From contig MWFF01000190.1 in NCBI GenBank assembly GCA_002071485.1, forward strand, positions 1-64,000: 64,000 nt of DNA, in the 5' to 3' direction. The stretch's first letter is position 1. Every line of letters starts with the position of its first letter. The translations under genes were made by a program, and so were the position numbers. Below the pieces are notes generated by a model, which ran no database searches, was not told the DNA's origin, and saw only the letters and a list, made by a program, of their open reading frames with translations. Source of the stretch: Verrucomicrobia bacterium ADurb.Bin006. GTDB taxonomy: Bacteria > Verrucomicrobiota > Verrucomicrobiia > Limisphaerales > J093. This document shows positions 44,050 to 53,395 of this stretch, piece by piece.

Positions 44050-45090
44050 ATGGAGACTATCCTGTTTCTTGCGGCCACCGAGCCTGACGGCTCACTCGCC
44101 CCAGCCGCTCTCGAGGCGCTGGGCGCTGCGCGTTCGCTCGCTGCCGCCTTGGCCGGCTGTAGCCTGACGGTCGGCCTTCAGGGGCCATCGGTCCAAACAG
44201 CCGCCGATCGGATCGCCGGGTGCGGCGCAACGCGGTTCCTGGGTGTGGCCGGCCCGGACTTCGGGTCGGCCCGTTATGCGAGCGACGCGCTGGCGGCCGA
44301 GGCGCTTGTCCGCGCCAGCCAGGCCACGGTGGTCGTCGCGCCGGGCACTAGCCGCTTGTCGCGCTGCCTGCCTGGCGTCGCTCAACGCACCGGAGGACAG
44401 GCGGACACCCATGTCACCGCCCTGGGCGCCCGCGAGAGCCGACCTTTCGTGAACCGCTGGTACTATCGGCAGCGCATGGAGGCTGTCGTCCAGCGGACCC
44501 AACGACCCTGGATTGTCCTCATCGATCCCGGCAGCCAGTCGCCCTGGGACGGCCCGCCGGGCGGCGCTGTCGCGGTCGAGATGATCGACGTGACCCTGCC
44601 CGAGGCCGCCCGAAAAACGAGCGTCGTCGGAGTCCGGGCGCCGGCGGCCGATGCCCAGACCATCCGGCCGGACGCCGACCTTCTGTTCGTCGCCGGTGCG
44701 GGCTGGACCAAGAAACAGGCCGACGGCCAGGCGCGCGTGGTCGAGGCGGAACAGATCATCCTCGAGTTTCTCAAGCGCAGCCGCGCCTCGCTAGGCAGCA
44801 CCAAGTCGTTGGTCGATCTGGGCGGCGAGGGCCAGACCGTCCTGTCGTTTCTCTCGCACCTGAACCAGATTGGCCAGACGGGCGCGACGCCACGGCATCC
44901 CAAGGGGCTCTCGACCTGCTGTCACGGCGAGGAACCCCACACCGTCGGCTGGCGTTTCATCAACGAGCGCCGGGCCATCAGCCTCGATCCGAACTGCGGG
45001 TGGGCGCGGGGCAAGGCCGACGTGCTTTATGTTGCCGACGCCTTTGCCGTGATGCGAGAGGTCAACCGCCTGTTGGCGGCCAATGCCTGA
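44050..45090 (+). CDS. etfA: Electron transfer flavoprotein alpha subunit (divergent FAD domain)
   Basis: 346 aa from ATG 44050. The N-terminal half matches EtfA (LFLAATEPDGSLAPAALEAL, TVVVAPGTSRLSRCLPGVAQ). The C-terminal FAD domain is unusual: RASLGSTKSLVDLGG and NQIGQTGATPRHPKGL keep the SR-x-x-VD and QxGQTG elements, but the usual LYIAxGISGAxQH is replaced by GLSTCCHGEEPHTVGWRFIN with a Cys-Cys pair. The last part (AISLDPNCGWARGKADVLYV) corresponds to AINxDPxAPIxxxADY. FAD may bind differently or be shifted in potential. The lipid kinase follows after 12 bp. Confidence 0.8.
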   Translation: METILFLAATEPDGSLAPAALEALGAARSLAAALAGCSLTVGLQGPSVQTAADRIAGCGATRFLGVAGPDFGSARYASDALAAEALVRASQATVVVAPGTSRLSRCLPGVAQRTGGQADTHVTALGARESRPFVNRWYYRQRMEAVVQRTQRPWIVLIDPGSQSPWDGPPGGAVAVEMIDVTLPEAARKTSVVGVRAPAADAQTIRPDADLLFVAGAGWTKKQADGQARVVEAEQIILEFLKRSRASLGSTKSLVDLGGEGQTVLSFLSHLNQIGQTGATPRHPKGLSTCCHGEEPHTVGWRFINERRAISLDPNCGWARGKADVLYVADAFAVMREVNRLLAANA

Positions 45091-45102
45091 AAACCCGAGG
45101 AC

Positions 45103-46008
45103 GTGAAGCGCGCCATGCGCCTTTGCGTTGTGTTCAATCCGACCGCGCGCGGCAACAATGCCAAGCGCTTCCGTCGACGACTCGAGGCCCGGGCGCGCGA
45201 CTGTGTCCTGATGCCGACCACCGGTCCTGGAGCGGCCGTCGATCTGGCTGCCGAGGCCGTGCGCCAGGGATTTGACACCGTGGTCGCGGCGGGCGGCGAC
45301 GGAACGGTCAACGAAGTGCTCAATGGCATCGCCGGCGTGGAACACGGCCTCGAACGGACGCGCCTGGGCATCCTGCCGCTGGGGACCATGAATGTCTTCG
45401 CACGGGAACTGGGCTTGCCGTTGAACCCCGACGCCGCCTGGTGTCTGCTCCGCGAGAGCAATGAAACCGCTATCGACCTGCCCTGGGCGGAATTCGAGGT
45501 CGAGGGGCGAACAACCCGTCGCTGCTTCGCACAACTCGCCGGGGCGGGTCTGGACTCGCGCGCCATCGGGCTTGTCGACTGGACCTGGAAGACGCGGATC
45601 GGTTCTTTGGCCTATGGGATCGCCGGTTTGCGGGCAATGCGGGGCCCTCAACCGCTGGTGACAGTGACGCTTCCGGACGGCACGACATCGAGCGGGGAGT
45701 TGGTGCTGGTGGGCAACGGGACCCTCTACGGCGGGTGTGTGACGATGTTCCCTGGCGCCAGTCTGCGCGACGGCCAACTCGCGATTCGGGTGCTGCCCCG
45801 GATCGGAGTCGTCACCATGGCCAGGTTCGCCCTCTCCTGGCTGTTCCGGGGCGGATTCGCCGTGCCGGGCGAACGGCATCTGCGTGCGGACCGGTTCACG
45901 CTCACAAGCGGCGAGGCCGTTCCGTTTCAGGTGGACGGCGACAATGCTGGTCCGCTCCCGGCCCGCTTCTCGGTCCGTCCGCGCGCTCTTCGAGTGGTCG
46001 CGCCTTGA
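45103..46008 (+). CDS. Diacylglycerol kinase-family lipid kinase
   Basis: 301 aa from GTG 45103; ATG 45115 (MRLCVVFNPTARG) is a likely alternative. Catalytic-domain motifs are VVFNPTARGNNAKRF, VAAGGDGTVNEVLNGIAG (phosphate-donor loop), LGILPLGTMNVFARELGLP, and in the C-terminal sandwich AGAGLDSRAIGLVDWTW and LVGNGTLYGGCVTMFPGASL. The family (DagK/YegS/LCB5) phosphorylates diacylglycerol, sphingosine-like bases or phosphatidylglycerol. It is the last gene of the rhaA-etfA unit. The 251 bp after it hold no gene I can support. Confidence 0.88.
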   Translation: MKRAMRLCVVFNPTARGNNAKRFRRRLEARARDCVLMPTTGPGAAVDLAAEAVRQGFDTVVAAGGDGTVNEVLNGIAGVEHGLERTRLGILPLGTMNVFARELGLPLNPDAAWCLLRESNETAIDLPWAEFEVEGRTTRRCFAQLAGAGLDSRAIGLVDWTWKTRIGSLAYGIAGLRAMRGPQPLVTVTLPDGTTSSGELVLVGNGTLYGGCVTMFPGASLRDGQLAIRVLPRIGVVTMARFALSWLFRGGFAVPGERHLRADRFTLTSGEAVPFQVDGDNAGPLPARFSVRPRALRVVAP

Positions 46009-46259
46009 AGCCCCGCGATGGGCATCGGACGACTCGCTCTCCAGATGGCAAGCACAGCCTCTTGCTCACCCCGCGTCCGCCCCGGCGCTTGGGTGCGGTG
46101 GGTCTGCTCAAGGCCATGCGCCAATGCCCGCACGATTTCCCTGCCATGCGCGGTTCGAGCTACGACGCCATTCTCGAACCTGCCGTAAAAGGCGCCCGCA
46201 AGGAAAACGGCCCATGGCTGCTGCTGTGCCTGTCCACTTCGCCATGCTATGGCTTGTCC

Positions 46260-47864
46260 TCACCGGGGCGCCCGATCGGGACCGCCGCGCTTGTCGCTGA
46301 TGCGGAAGAAATCAAAGTCCGCGAAGCCCCCGGGCGCTTTGGTCGCGTAGCAAAACAACCCAAACCGGTAGCCCATGAAATGGGGAATCGTGTAGCTCAT
46401 TTTCAACTCGTTTCCAATCGCCGTCCACGATGTGCCGTCGAGGCTGTAACAGAACCGCGCCGTGTCGGTCCGGTTCCGGAAATCGCACTCCGTCTTCAGG
46501 AACACCGTTTGCGAAGGCACAGCGACGCGCTCGATCTCGATCGGCGCATTGGACTGGGCGTTGACCATGACGACGAAGGTGGCGCCGGCTTCCGACGTCA
46601 GGCCCACGAATCCGTAGCGATGCTGCAACAGGGCCAGCCCCGCATAGTCGCCATCCTTGATGTTGCGCGCGTCGACCGAGGTCGTGCCTGAACACGCGGG
46701 GCCGATGGTCCGTTGGGTAAGGGTGTTTCGCGCGGCGAGGAGATGGGCGTCAGTGCGGCCCGTGGTCAGGCGGAGGAAGCCCGGGCGTTGGGAGACCGAC
46801 CAGAGCGTGTTGTCGGGATTGTGGTTCCACTGCCAGACCAGCGGCAAAGCTGGTTCACCCGCTGCGCGATCGAATTCATCCGAAGCCACGATGCCGGGAA
46901 TGAGCCCCCGGCTCGGGGGCAGGTCCAACCGGTCCGGCGCCTTGCCTTCGATGCCGAATACCGGCCAGCCATCTTTCCATTGGACGGGGACGAGGTAGGG
47001 GATTCGGCCGACGGCCCCGAAATCCCGGAACAGGTAGGCGAACCAGTCGCCGCCAGGCGTGTCGATGAGGCTGCCCTGCGCGACGCCCTTGTCCTGCAGC
47101 GCAACGCGGCCCACGTAGGGGCCGGCGATGGTGTTGGCGCGGTGGACGATGACGGTTCGCATTCCGCCGCGCGGCCAGACGATGTTGAACAGGTAGTAGG
47201 TGTTGTTGACCTTCAGGAGTTGGGAGCCTTCCGCCGGAAGGCCGATGGCGGCGCCGGCGACGGCGCTGGCGTTTGTGACGACCACCTGGTTGAAGCCACC
47301 CTGCTTCAAACCCGAGAAATCCGGGTTCAACTCGACAAGCCGGAGATCGCCGCCGCCGTAGAGCATGTAGACGCGGCCGTCATCGTCGAAGAAGAGCGAG
47401 TGGTCGTGAAGCATCGGTCTGAACGAAGTCGCCTTCCACGGCCCTTTCTCGATGTCCGGCGTGGTGTAGACGTGGGTCTTGCCGGTGGTTTGGGAGAACG
47501 TGGTGACCACATAGGTGCCGTCGTGGTGCCGGATGCTGCTGGCCCAGGAACCGCCGCCATAGGCGCTCTTGCCGTTGTTGAGATTCAGCGCGTCAACGTC
47601 CTCGAGCGTGTCGTAGGCGTAGCTGACCAGCGTCCAGTTCACGAGGTCTTTGGACTTCATGATGGGCAGCCCCGGACTCATGTGCATGGTCGTGCTGCTC
47701 ATGTAGTAGGTGTCGCCCACGCGTATCATCGCCATGTCCGGCACGTCCGCATGGATAATGGGATTCCGGGCGAAAGCTTCCGGATCCCCTGCGGGCGCTC
47801 GAGGCGCGGCGAGACACCCGCACACCAGCGCGAACACCGCGGGCGAGAACACTCGCTGACTCAT
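46260..47864 (-). CDS. Secreted glycoside hydrolase family 43 (beta-xylosidase/arabinofuranosidase-like)
   Basis: 534 aa with a signal peptide (FSPAVFALVCGCLAAPRAPA). The five-bladed propeller covers about residues 33-330: general base Asp in IIHADVPDMAMIRVGDTYYM, the pKa-modulating Asp in HDHSLFFDDDGRVYMLYGGG, and general acid Glu in GLPAEGSQLLKVNNTYYLFN (about residue 211). The C-terminal beta-sandwich (about 345-525), starting VASDEFDRAAGEPALPLVWQ, is the GH43_C2/concanavalin-like module seen in beta-xylosidases. It cleaves xylose or arabinose from plant-type polysaccharides outside the cytoplasm. It lies immediately downstream of the LamG protein on the same strand (29-bp gap). Confidence 0.92.
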   Translation of the reverse strand: MSQRVFSPAVFALVCGCLAAPRAPAGDPEAFARNPIIHADVPDMAMIRVGDTYYMSSTTMHMSPGLPIMKSKDLVNWTLVSYAYDTLEDVDALNLNNGKSAYGGGSWASSIRHHDGTYVVTTFSQTTGKTHVYTTPDIEKGPWKATSFRPMLHDHSLFFDDDGRVYMLYGGGDLRLVELNPDFSGLKQGGFNQVVVTNASAVAGAAIGLPAEGSQLLKVNNTYYLFNIVWPRGGMRTVIVHRANTIAGPYVGRVALQDKGVAQGSLIDTPGGDWFAYLFRDFGAVGRIPYLVPVQWKDGWPVFGIEGKAPDRLDLPPSRGLIPGIVASDEFDRAAGEPALPLVWQWNHNPDNTLWSVSQRPGFLRLTTGRTDAHLLAARNTLTQRTIGPACSGTTSVDARNIKDGDYAGLALLQHRYGFVGLTSEAGATFVVMVNAQSNAPIEIERVAVPSQTVFLKTECDFRNRTDTARFCYSLDGTSWTAIGNELKMSYTIPHFMGYRFGLFCYATKAPGGFADFDFFRISDKRGGPDRAPR

Positions 47865-47893
47865 CGCATCACAAGATTGGTGAGTTCCTCGAA

Positions 47894-50800
47894 TCAGTTG
47901 GACGTGATCGTGACGTCGTCGAGGTACCAGCCCTCAAGCAGATTGAAGGCGTCGGTCTGAAGCAGGAACTCGAGTCGGATCTTGCGTCCGACCGCTTCTC
48001 CGACCAGACGGACCTGCCGAATCTGCCAGCCGCCCGAAGTGCCGGCGTTGACATAGACCGCGTCGCTCACCGTGGCCAGGGTCGAGGCATCGAGAACGTT
48101 GATCATGACCTGATGGGCCTGCTGTTCGACCGGCACGCCGGCAAGGAAATCGAGGTTGAGCCACTCGGCGAATCGCAACGTGGCGGAGCTGACGCCCGTG
48201 AGATCGATCTCCGGCGACTGGAGCCAGCAGTAGGAGTATGCGCCCACATTCCGGTTCAGACCGGTGCCATACACGTTTGCCCCGCTGTAAGCCGCGGTCG
48301 GGCCAACCGTGGGCGCGCCGCGTTCCCAGCGGTCCTCGTTGCCCGCATGAGTCCAACCCGGCACAGCCTGCTCGAAGTCGTCGAAAAAGAGCGGCGGCGG
48401 CGGCAGGGCGACGGCCCGGAAAAAGCCGGCTGGGGCGGTTCCGACGGGGATCGAGGCGGAGAAGAGCCCCTGGCCGAGATCGACGAATGTGAGGTTCGGC
48501 ACGACGAGCCAGGCGGGATCGGACAGGGCGGCTTTGGACTCGATCTGTGCGGGGCGATTGTTGAAGGGCGTGTAGAACTCGAGGGCGACGGCCTCAGCCG
48601 CCGGTTTGATCGCCGTGATGGTCAGCGGTCTGAACTCCTGATTGAGAGGCTTGCCCTGCTGGCCGTTGACATAGATGCCGAGAATGTCGCTGGGGCTCAG
48701 GGCGCACTGCCAGATCCCCAGGTCATCGATGCTGCCGACGTAGGGACGATTGATGGTCAGACCGGCGGCGTAGTTGCCGATAACCAGCGGGTCGGCGGTG
48801 AGTTCGCCAAGGCGCCCGGAAAGGAGCGCGCCGAGCGGCTCGCCATTCCGATACCACTGAACGGTCCCCCCCCGATACACATAGGCGAAGTGGGTCCAGA
48901 TGCCGAGTTCCCACGATTGCGCCGGGCCGTCGTAGGGAGCCTTGCCAATCCCGTAGGTGCGCACAACGCCGCCGGGCAGGAGCACAAAGTCGAAGTTGGT
49001 GCCCTTGCGGATGACCCGATCGTGGTTGGCCGGGGACATGCCGTCCACCTTGAGCCAAACGCTGACCGTGGCCTCGGTGGTCAGATCGAGCATCGGATCA
49101 TGCCCGACAACGATGTAGTCGTCCGATCCGTCGAATCGGAAGGCGCCGCCGATGGGCCCGGCGATGCGCGACGCGTCGTCCATGTTGACCAATTGGCCAT
49201 GGAAGTTGTTGCCGCTCGAATCGGTGAGCGTGGTTCCAGGGCCGTCATCGAACGTGTAATACGCCACGAGCCCGCTGGTGATCGCATCGAGCGCCTCGAC
49301 TTCGAGCAGAGCGGCCTCGCTGGTCGTCATCCCCTCGCTGTTGGTGACGCGAACCGCATAGCCCCCGGCATCGGCGGGCTGGAGCCGATTCAGGGTCAGA
49401 GTGTTTTGCACCGCGCCGGCGATCGGGATGCCGTTCTTGAGCCACTGGTACTCAAGCGGGCGTTTCCCCGTGACAAAGACCTCGAACATGGCGGTCGTCC
49501 CCTCGATCCGCTTCTGCCCGGCAGGTTGTTGCACGATGACCGGCACGCCGACGACATCCTGCCCCGCCAGTTCCAGAATCTCGGCCTCCGAGAGCGGGCG
49601 CGACCAGATTCCCAACTCGTCCAAACGCCCTTCGAGTCGGCTGGCGCTCGTCACGGTGGCAAGGTCGTCATAGGCGCCGATGACAAGGCCGGCCTCGGCG
49701 GGCGGCCCGAGAGTGCCGGGGACGGGATCGCCCACGCGGAATCCGTTGCGGAAGAAACTGACAGTGTTGTTGCGGTAGAGGACCACCCAGTGCTGCCACT
49801 GATCGAGGGCGACCGATCCCTGCGGCGCGTTCACCTCGAAGGCGCTCCGCACGACCCCGCCGGCGTCGGCTCCCCTGCCCGCGCGGCTGACCAGGGTCTG
49901 CACAACCGTGCCCGGGTCGTTGATGAGACGAATGCCGAACTGATCGGCTTTGCGCAGAATGTAAGAAGCGCTGCGTGTGTAGACGCCCACATCCTCAGGC
50001 ACGCCCCAGCCGAGCGGGTGAATCCAAAAGGCAAAAGTCGCCTCGCCCTGGACCTGGCTGAGCGACTGGCTTTGCGGGACGGAGACCAGGCTGGCGACGC
50101 CGTCGAAGCTGAGACTGCCGTTGACCCGGCCGGCGCTCCAGTGGGACGTCTCATCCCAGTACCCGGACAACTGGCCGTTGTTGCCATTGCCGGAGGCGTC
50201 GGAAGCCGTCAACCCGGACGTTTCATTGAAGTGCATCGAGAGGACGCGCGCGGTTTGCAGGCCTTCGACGGAGCGGACTTCGAGGCTGGCGGACTGGCTC
50301 TTGGCGGTTCCGATGTCGTTGCTGACCTCGACCCGGTAGAGCCCGGCGTCGGCGGGCGTCGCGTATTCGACAACCAGGGTTTCGGCCGTCTGGGTGCGGA
50401 GTGGCTGATCGTTGCGGTACCAGAGGTAGCGCAGAGGATTCTGGCCCGCGGCGCTTACCGAGAAAGTGGCCGTACCGCCGGCGTACACGCTCTGGGCCTG
50501 GGGCTGGCCGGTGACGGTCGGCGCCCCCACGCGGGCGGCGACCTGCAGAATCTCCTCCGCGGTGAGCGGGCGGTTCCAGATCAGCACCTGGTCGATGGTC
50601 CCGTTGAAGACTCGATTGAGATCATCGCCCCCGATCACCAGAGCGAGATCCGTCACGTCGATCGGCGCCGCCACGGCCCGCCTGCCTTTGAGGGCGCCAT
50701 CCAGATAAACGAGGGCCTCGGTTCCCGTGAACACGCCGGCGACGTGATACCACGTGTCTGCCGACAAGGCGTCGACGATGCCGACGGTCTGATTGACGGT

Positions 50801-51271
50801 CCCTTTCTTCAACAGGAAGTTCATGCCGCCGCCTTCGGTCGCCACGCCCTGGAGAAGAAAGAACATGTTGCCTTTCTCGAGCAGGGCGTAGGTGCTCGCG
50901 TTCGACGCCAGCGGAACGTTGGACCTGAACCAGGCCGACACTGTGAATCCGTTGGCCAAATCCGCCGCAATGCTCGCATGGCTTGGCACAACCAGGCGGT
51001 TCGATGTCGCGCCGGTGAAGGCGAGGCCGCCGCCGAATCGCCCCGCCACCCATTGCGCGTCGTCGGTGTAATTGTCCAGAGTGCCGTGATTCGCGTTCGG
51101 TCCCGATGTGTCGTGGGCGATGGCTCCGCTGCCCTCCTCGAAGTCCCAACGCGCCACAAGACCGTCCAGCGGGATTGTCTGCGCCGCGAGCCTCGAGGTC
51201 ACGCTCAGCCCGCAACCAGCCAGGAGTGCGCCCAAGACCAGACGCCGCATCGGTTGACGTGTGCTTTTCAT
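47894..51271 (-). CDS. Large secreted LamG/Ig-like domain protein
   Basis: 1125 aa from ATG 51271; a start at 51301 would add 10 residues. Signal peptide MRRLVLGALLAGCGLSVTSR ending near AAQTIP. Three concanavalin-like LamG domains each start with the same pattern (LVARWDFEEGSGAIAHDTSG, VLSMHFNETSGLTASDASGN, LVAYYTFDDGPGTTLTDSSG). Between them are two Ig-like domains (GQPQAQSVYAGGTATFSVSA, QQPAGQKRIEGTTAMFEVFV), then a module ending APAGFFRAVALPP and a C-terminal jelly-roll (PLFFDDFEQAVPGWTHAGNE to LLEGWYLDDVTITSN). Likely a surface or secreted glycan-binding protein. Repeated domains suggest internal duplication. GH43 lies 29 bp downstream. Confidence 0.88.
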   Translation of the reverse strand: MKSTRQPMRRLVLGALLAGCGLSVTSRLAAQTIPLDGLVARWDFEEGSGAIAHDTSGPNANHGTLDNYTDDAQWVAGRFGGGLAFTGATSNRLVVPSHASIAADLANGFTVSAWFRSNVPLASNASTYALLEKGNMFFLLQGVATEGGGMNFLLKKGTVNQTVGIVDALSADTWYHVAGVFTGTEALVYLDGALKGRRAVAAPIDVTDLALVIGGDDLNRVFNGTIDQVLIWNRPLTAEEILQVAARVGAPTVTGQPQAQSVYAGGTATFSVSAAGQNPLRYLWYRNDQPLRTQTAETLVVEYATPADAGLYRVEVSNDIGTAKSQSASLEVRSVEGLQTARVLSMHFNETSGLTASDASGNGNNGQLSGYWDETSHWSAGRVNGSLSFDGVASLVSVPQSQSLSQVQGEATFAFWIHPLGWGVPEDVGVYTRSASYILRKADQFGIRLINDPGTVVQTLVSRAGRGADAGGVVRSAFEVNAPQGSVALDQWQHWVVLYRNNTVSFFRNGFRVGDPVPGTLGPPAEAGLVIGAYDDLATVTSASRLEGRLDELGIWSRPLSEAEILELAGQDVVGVPVIVQQPAGQKRIEGTTAMFEVFVTGKRPLEYQWLKNGIPIAGAVQNTLTLNRLQPADAGGYAVRVTNSEGMTTSEAALLEVEALDAITSGLVAYYTFDDGPGTTLTDSSGNNFHGQLVNMDDASRIAGPIGGAFRFDGSDDYIVVGHDPMLDLTTEATVSVWLKVDGMSPANHDRVIRKGTNFDFVLLPGGVVRTYGIGKAPYDGPAQSWELGIWTHFAYVYRGGTVQWYRNGEPLGALLSGRLGELTADPLVIGNYAAGLTINRPYVGSIDDLGIWQCALSPSDILGIYVNGQQGKPLNQEFRPLTITAIKPAAEAVALEFYTPFNNRPAQIESKAALSDPAWLVVPNLTFVDLGQGLFSASIPVGTAPAGFFRAVALPPPPLFFDDFEQAVPGWTHAGNEDRWERGAPTVGPTAAYSGANVYGTGLNRNVGAYSYCWLQSPEIDLTGVSSATLRFAEWLNLDFLAGVPVEQQAHQVMINVLDASTLATVSDAVYVNAGTSGGWQIRQVRLVGEAVGRKIRLEFLLQTDAFNLLEGWYLDDVTITSN

Positions 51272-51475
51272 AGTGTCGCTTAATGTGTGTTGACGAAACA
51301 ACCCCTGTTCCCGCCTCGCTGTCGGCGTCGGTGAGCATCAGTGTCACCGAGCGAACACCCAGGACGGGTGAGCTGTTCACGTTACGGAACGTCACGGCGC
51401 GCCAGAGATGGGAGTGGCCTCGCATCTGACCCGGCGGCACTCTCGCAAAAATTGGAATGAATTGTTGCACAGACC

Positions 51476-53269
51476 TCAGTCGCGCGGCCGCCCATAATAC
51501 TGGCGGATGGCCTCGATCGCGGCGTCCGGGAAGTCGGTGGCGAAACTGGCGCAGCCCAGATCGAGCAGACGGTGAAAGACTCGGAGATCATTCTGGCCCC
51601 ACGGCAGGGTCTGAAACAGTATGCCGTGCTCGCGCAGTTCGCGTCCGGTCTCGCGCAGAAAAGCCTCGCTCGGGAAGAAGACACCTTCGGGGCTGGTGTT
51701 GACATGAATCTGGAGCTGATCGATGCCGGCGAAACGGACGGCGCGCAGGGCTTCGAGGCGTTGGGCGAGCCGGGCCTGCGGGTCGGCCGTCGGATCCGTC
51801 GAAGGGCTCGTCCAGTTGCGCGGACCGCCCATCCAGTGGAGTGTCCGCGACCTGGGGGCGAGCTGGCGCCAGAGCTTGAGTTCGTCGTGCTTCGTGCTGG
51901 CAAGGATCAACTGGCGATGCACCTCGATGGTCTCGGCGGCAAGCCGCCTGAAATCGACTCTCTTGATGTCGATGTAGAGGGCCCGGTGCGGATGGGCTTT
52001 GAGCCGTTGGACCATCTCGGCCAGGCTGATCATCCGTTGTCCTTTGAATTTGCTGTCTCGAAAACCGCCGACATCGAGCTGCCTGGCCTCCTCGAATGTG
52101 AGATCCTCAACGCCCTTCCTCTTCAGTTCCTCCGGCGCGTCGGGCAGGATTCGCGCGAAGCTCGCATCGTGGAACGAGACGATCACGCCGTCCTTGGTCT
52201 GCCGCAGATCGGCTTCCGGGATGCAGCCCAGTTTCCACCCCAGCTCGAAGGCTTCGAGCGAGCCTTCGGGCGCCAGGTCGCCCGCACCGCGATGCGCCTG
52301 CACAACCACCTTGCCGAGCGGGATGTGGTCGCGCACGTTCCAGTCCGCCCGCCCCTGCCGGTAATACTCGCGAATCGTCTGCATGGCGACATCGGGTCGG
52401 TCAGTGCCGAATCCGGCCGACCCGAGGTCGAGGAGCCGGACGTAGGCGTCGGGCCGCTCGGGGACATTCCAGGGCATGGTCTGGAACTCGATGCCGTGCC
52501 GGCGCAACTCGACGCCCGCGCGGCGGATGAAGTCGTCGCTCGGCACCATGGCGCCTGTGTTGGTGTCGAAGTGGCAATGCACCTGGAGCCGATCGATGTG
52601 GGCGAAGTCCGATTCCCGGAGCGCGGCGAAGCGCTTCTCGACCTTGGCGTCGTTGGTGTCGCCCCATGTGCCTATCCACAGGAAGGTATCGCTGCGCGGC
52701 GCAACCGCCTTCCAGCGGGCCAGGTCGGCCTCCACGCCGGTCGCCAGCACCACCTGGTCGTGCACGCCCTCGGTCACTTTCGCCATGACCGCGAAATCCA
52801 CGTTCTTGACATCGAGATAGACCGATCGTCTCGAATCCCGCTCGAGCGCCCTGACGATCTCCGCCAGGCTGACGATCCGCTGTCCGGCGAATTGCGGTTC
52901 GCGGAATGCGCCGATGTCGAGCTGTTTGGCCTCCTCATACGTCAGGTCCTCGAGCCTGCGCTTGCGCACGGCGTCGGGCGCGTTTGGCAGAATCCGGGAG
53001 AAATCCTTGTCGTGGAACATCATCACGTGGCCATCCTTCGTGGTCCGCACGTCCACCTCGGGAATGCAGCCCATGCCCCAGGCAAGTTCGAGCGCCTCGA
53101 GGGTGTTCTCCGAGGCCAGAAATCCGGCGCCCCGGTGCGCGACCACGGAAACCCTCTCGATCGGAATGTCCCGGATGTTCCAAACCGGCTCCGCCGCCCC
53201 CGCCGTACGCAGGAGCGACGCAGCCCAAACGCATCCAATCCCGATCAGTCTCTGATAACAGCCCTTCAT
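51476..53269 (-). CDS. Secreted glycerophosphodiester phosphodiesterase with two GDPD domains
   Basis: 597 aa from ATG 53269 (MKGCYQRLIGIGCVWAASLL, signal peptide to about AGAAEP). Two complete GDPD domains follow. Domain 1 (about 25-285): VVAHRGAGFLASENTLEALE, IPEVDVRTTKDGHVMMFHDK. Domain 2 (about 300-590): VQAHRGAGDLAPEGSLEAFE, IPEADLRQTKDGVIVSFHDA. In both the catalytic HR, the E-x-D metal ligands and the HD pair are present, so both should hydrolyse glycerophosphodiesters to glycerol 3-phosphate and an alcohol. Tandem active GDPD domains in one exported chain are unusual. An upstream in-frame start at 53377 is possible but lacks a signal peptide. Confidence 0.9.
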   Translation of the reverse strand: MKGCYQRLIGIGCVWAASLLRTAGAAEPVWNIRDIPIERVSVVAHRGAGFLASENTLEALELAWGMGCIPEVDVRTTKDGHVMMFHDKDFSRILPNAPDAVRKRRLEDLTYEEAKQLDIGAFREPQFAGQRIVSLAEIVRALERDSRRSVYLDVKNVDFAVMAKVTEGVHDQVVLATGVEADLARWKAVAPRSDTFLWIGTWGDTNDAKVEKRFAALRESDFAHIDRLQVHCHFDTNTGAMVPSDDFIRRAGVELRRHGIEFQTMPWNVPERPDAYVRLLDLGSAGFGTDRPDVAMQTIREYYRQGRADWNVRDHIPLGKVVVQAHRGAGDLAPEGSLEAFELGWKLGCIPEADLRQTKDGVIVSFHDASFARILPDAPEELKRKGVEDLTFEEARQLDVGGFRDSKFKGQRMISLAEMVQRLKAHPHRALYIDIKRVDFRRLAAETIEVHRQLILASTKHDELKLWRQLAPRSRTLHWMGGPRNWTSPSTDPTADPQARLAQRLEALRAVRFAGIDQLQIHVNTSPEGVFFPSEAFLRETGRELREHGILFQTLPWGQNDLRVFHRLLDLGCASFATDFPDAAIEAIRQYYGRPRD

Positions 53270-53395
53270 CCGGTCAGTCCTTGCCTCCTCGATCCGTTCG
53301 GATCGCGTCCCACACCCGATCCTCCCGCGATCGAGGCTCTGATGCGCCACTCTGCGAACTGGGAGCGGAGGGGTCAAGGCCTCACTAAAAGCATG

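Noticed and set aside
46009-46259. Possible small gene in the gap between the lipid kinase and GH43
   Set aside because: Open frames exist but none has a motif, a convincing start or a neighbour relation; treated as empty intergenic DNA.
48113-51283. A 1056-codon open frame on the plus strand
   Set aside because: It mirrors the LamG/Ig gene on the minus strand, whose domains are clear; the plus-strand translation is compositionally odd and without motifs.
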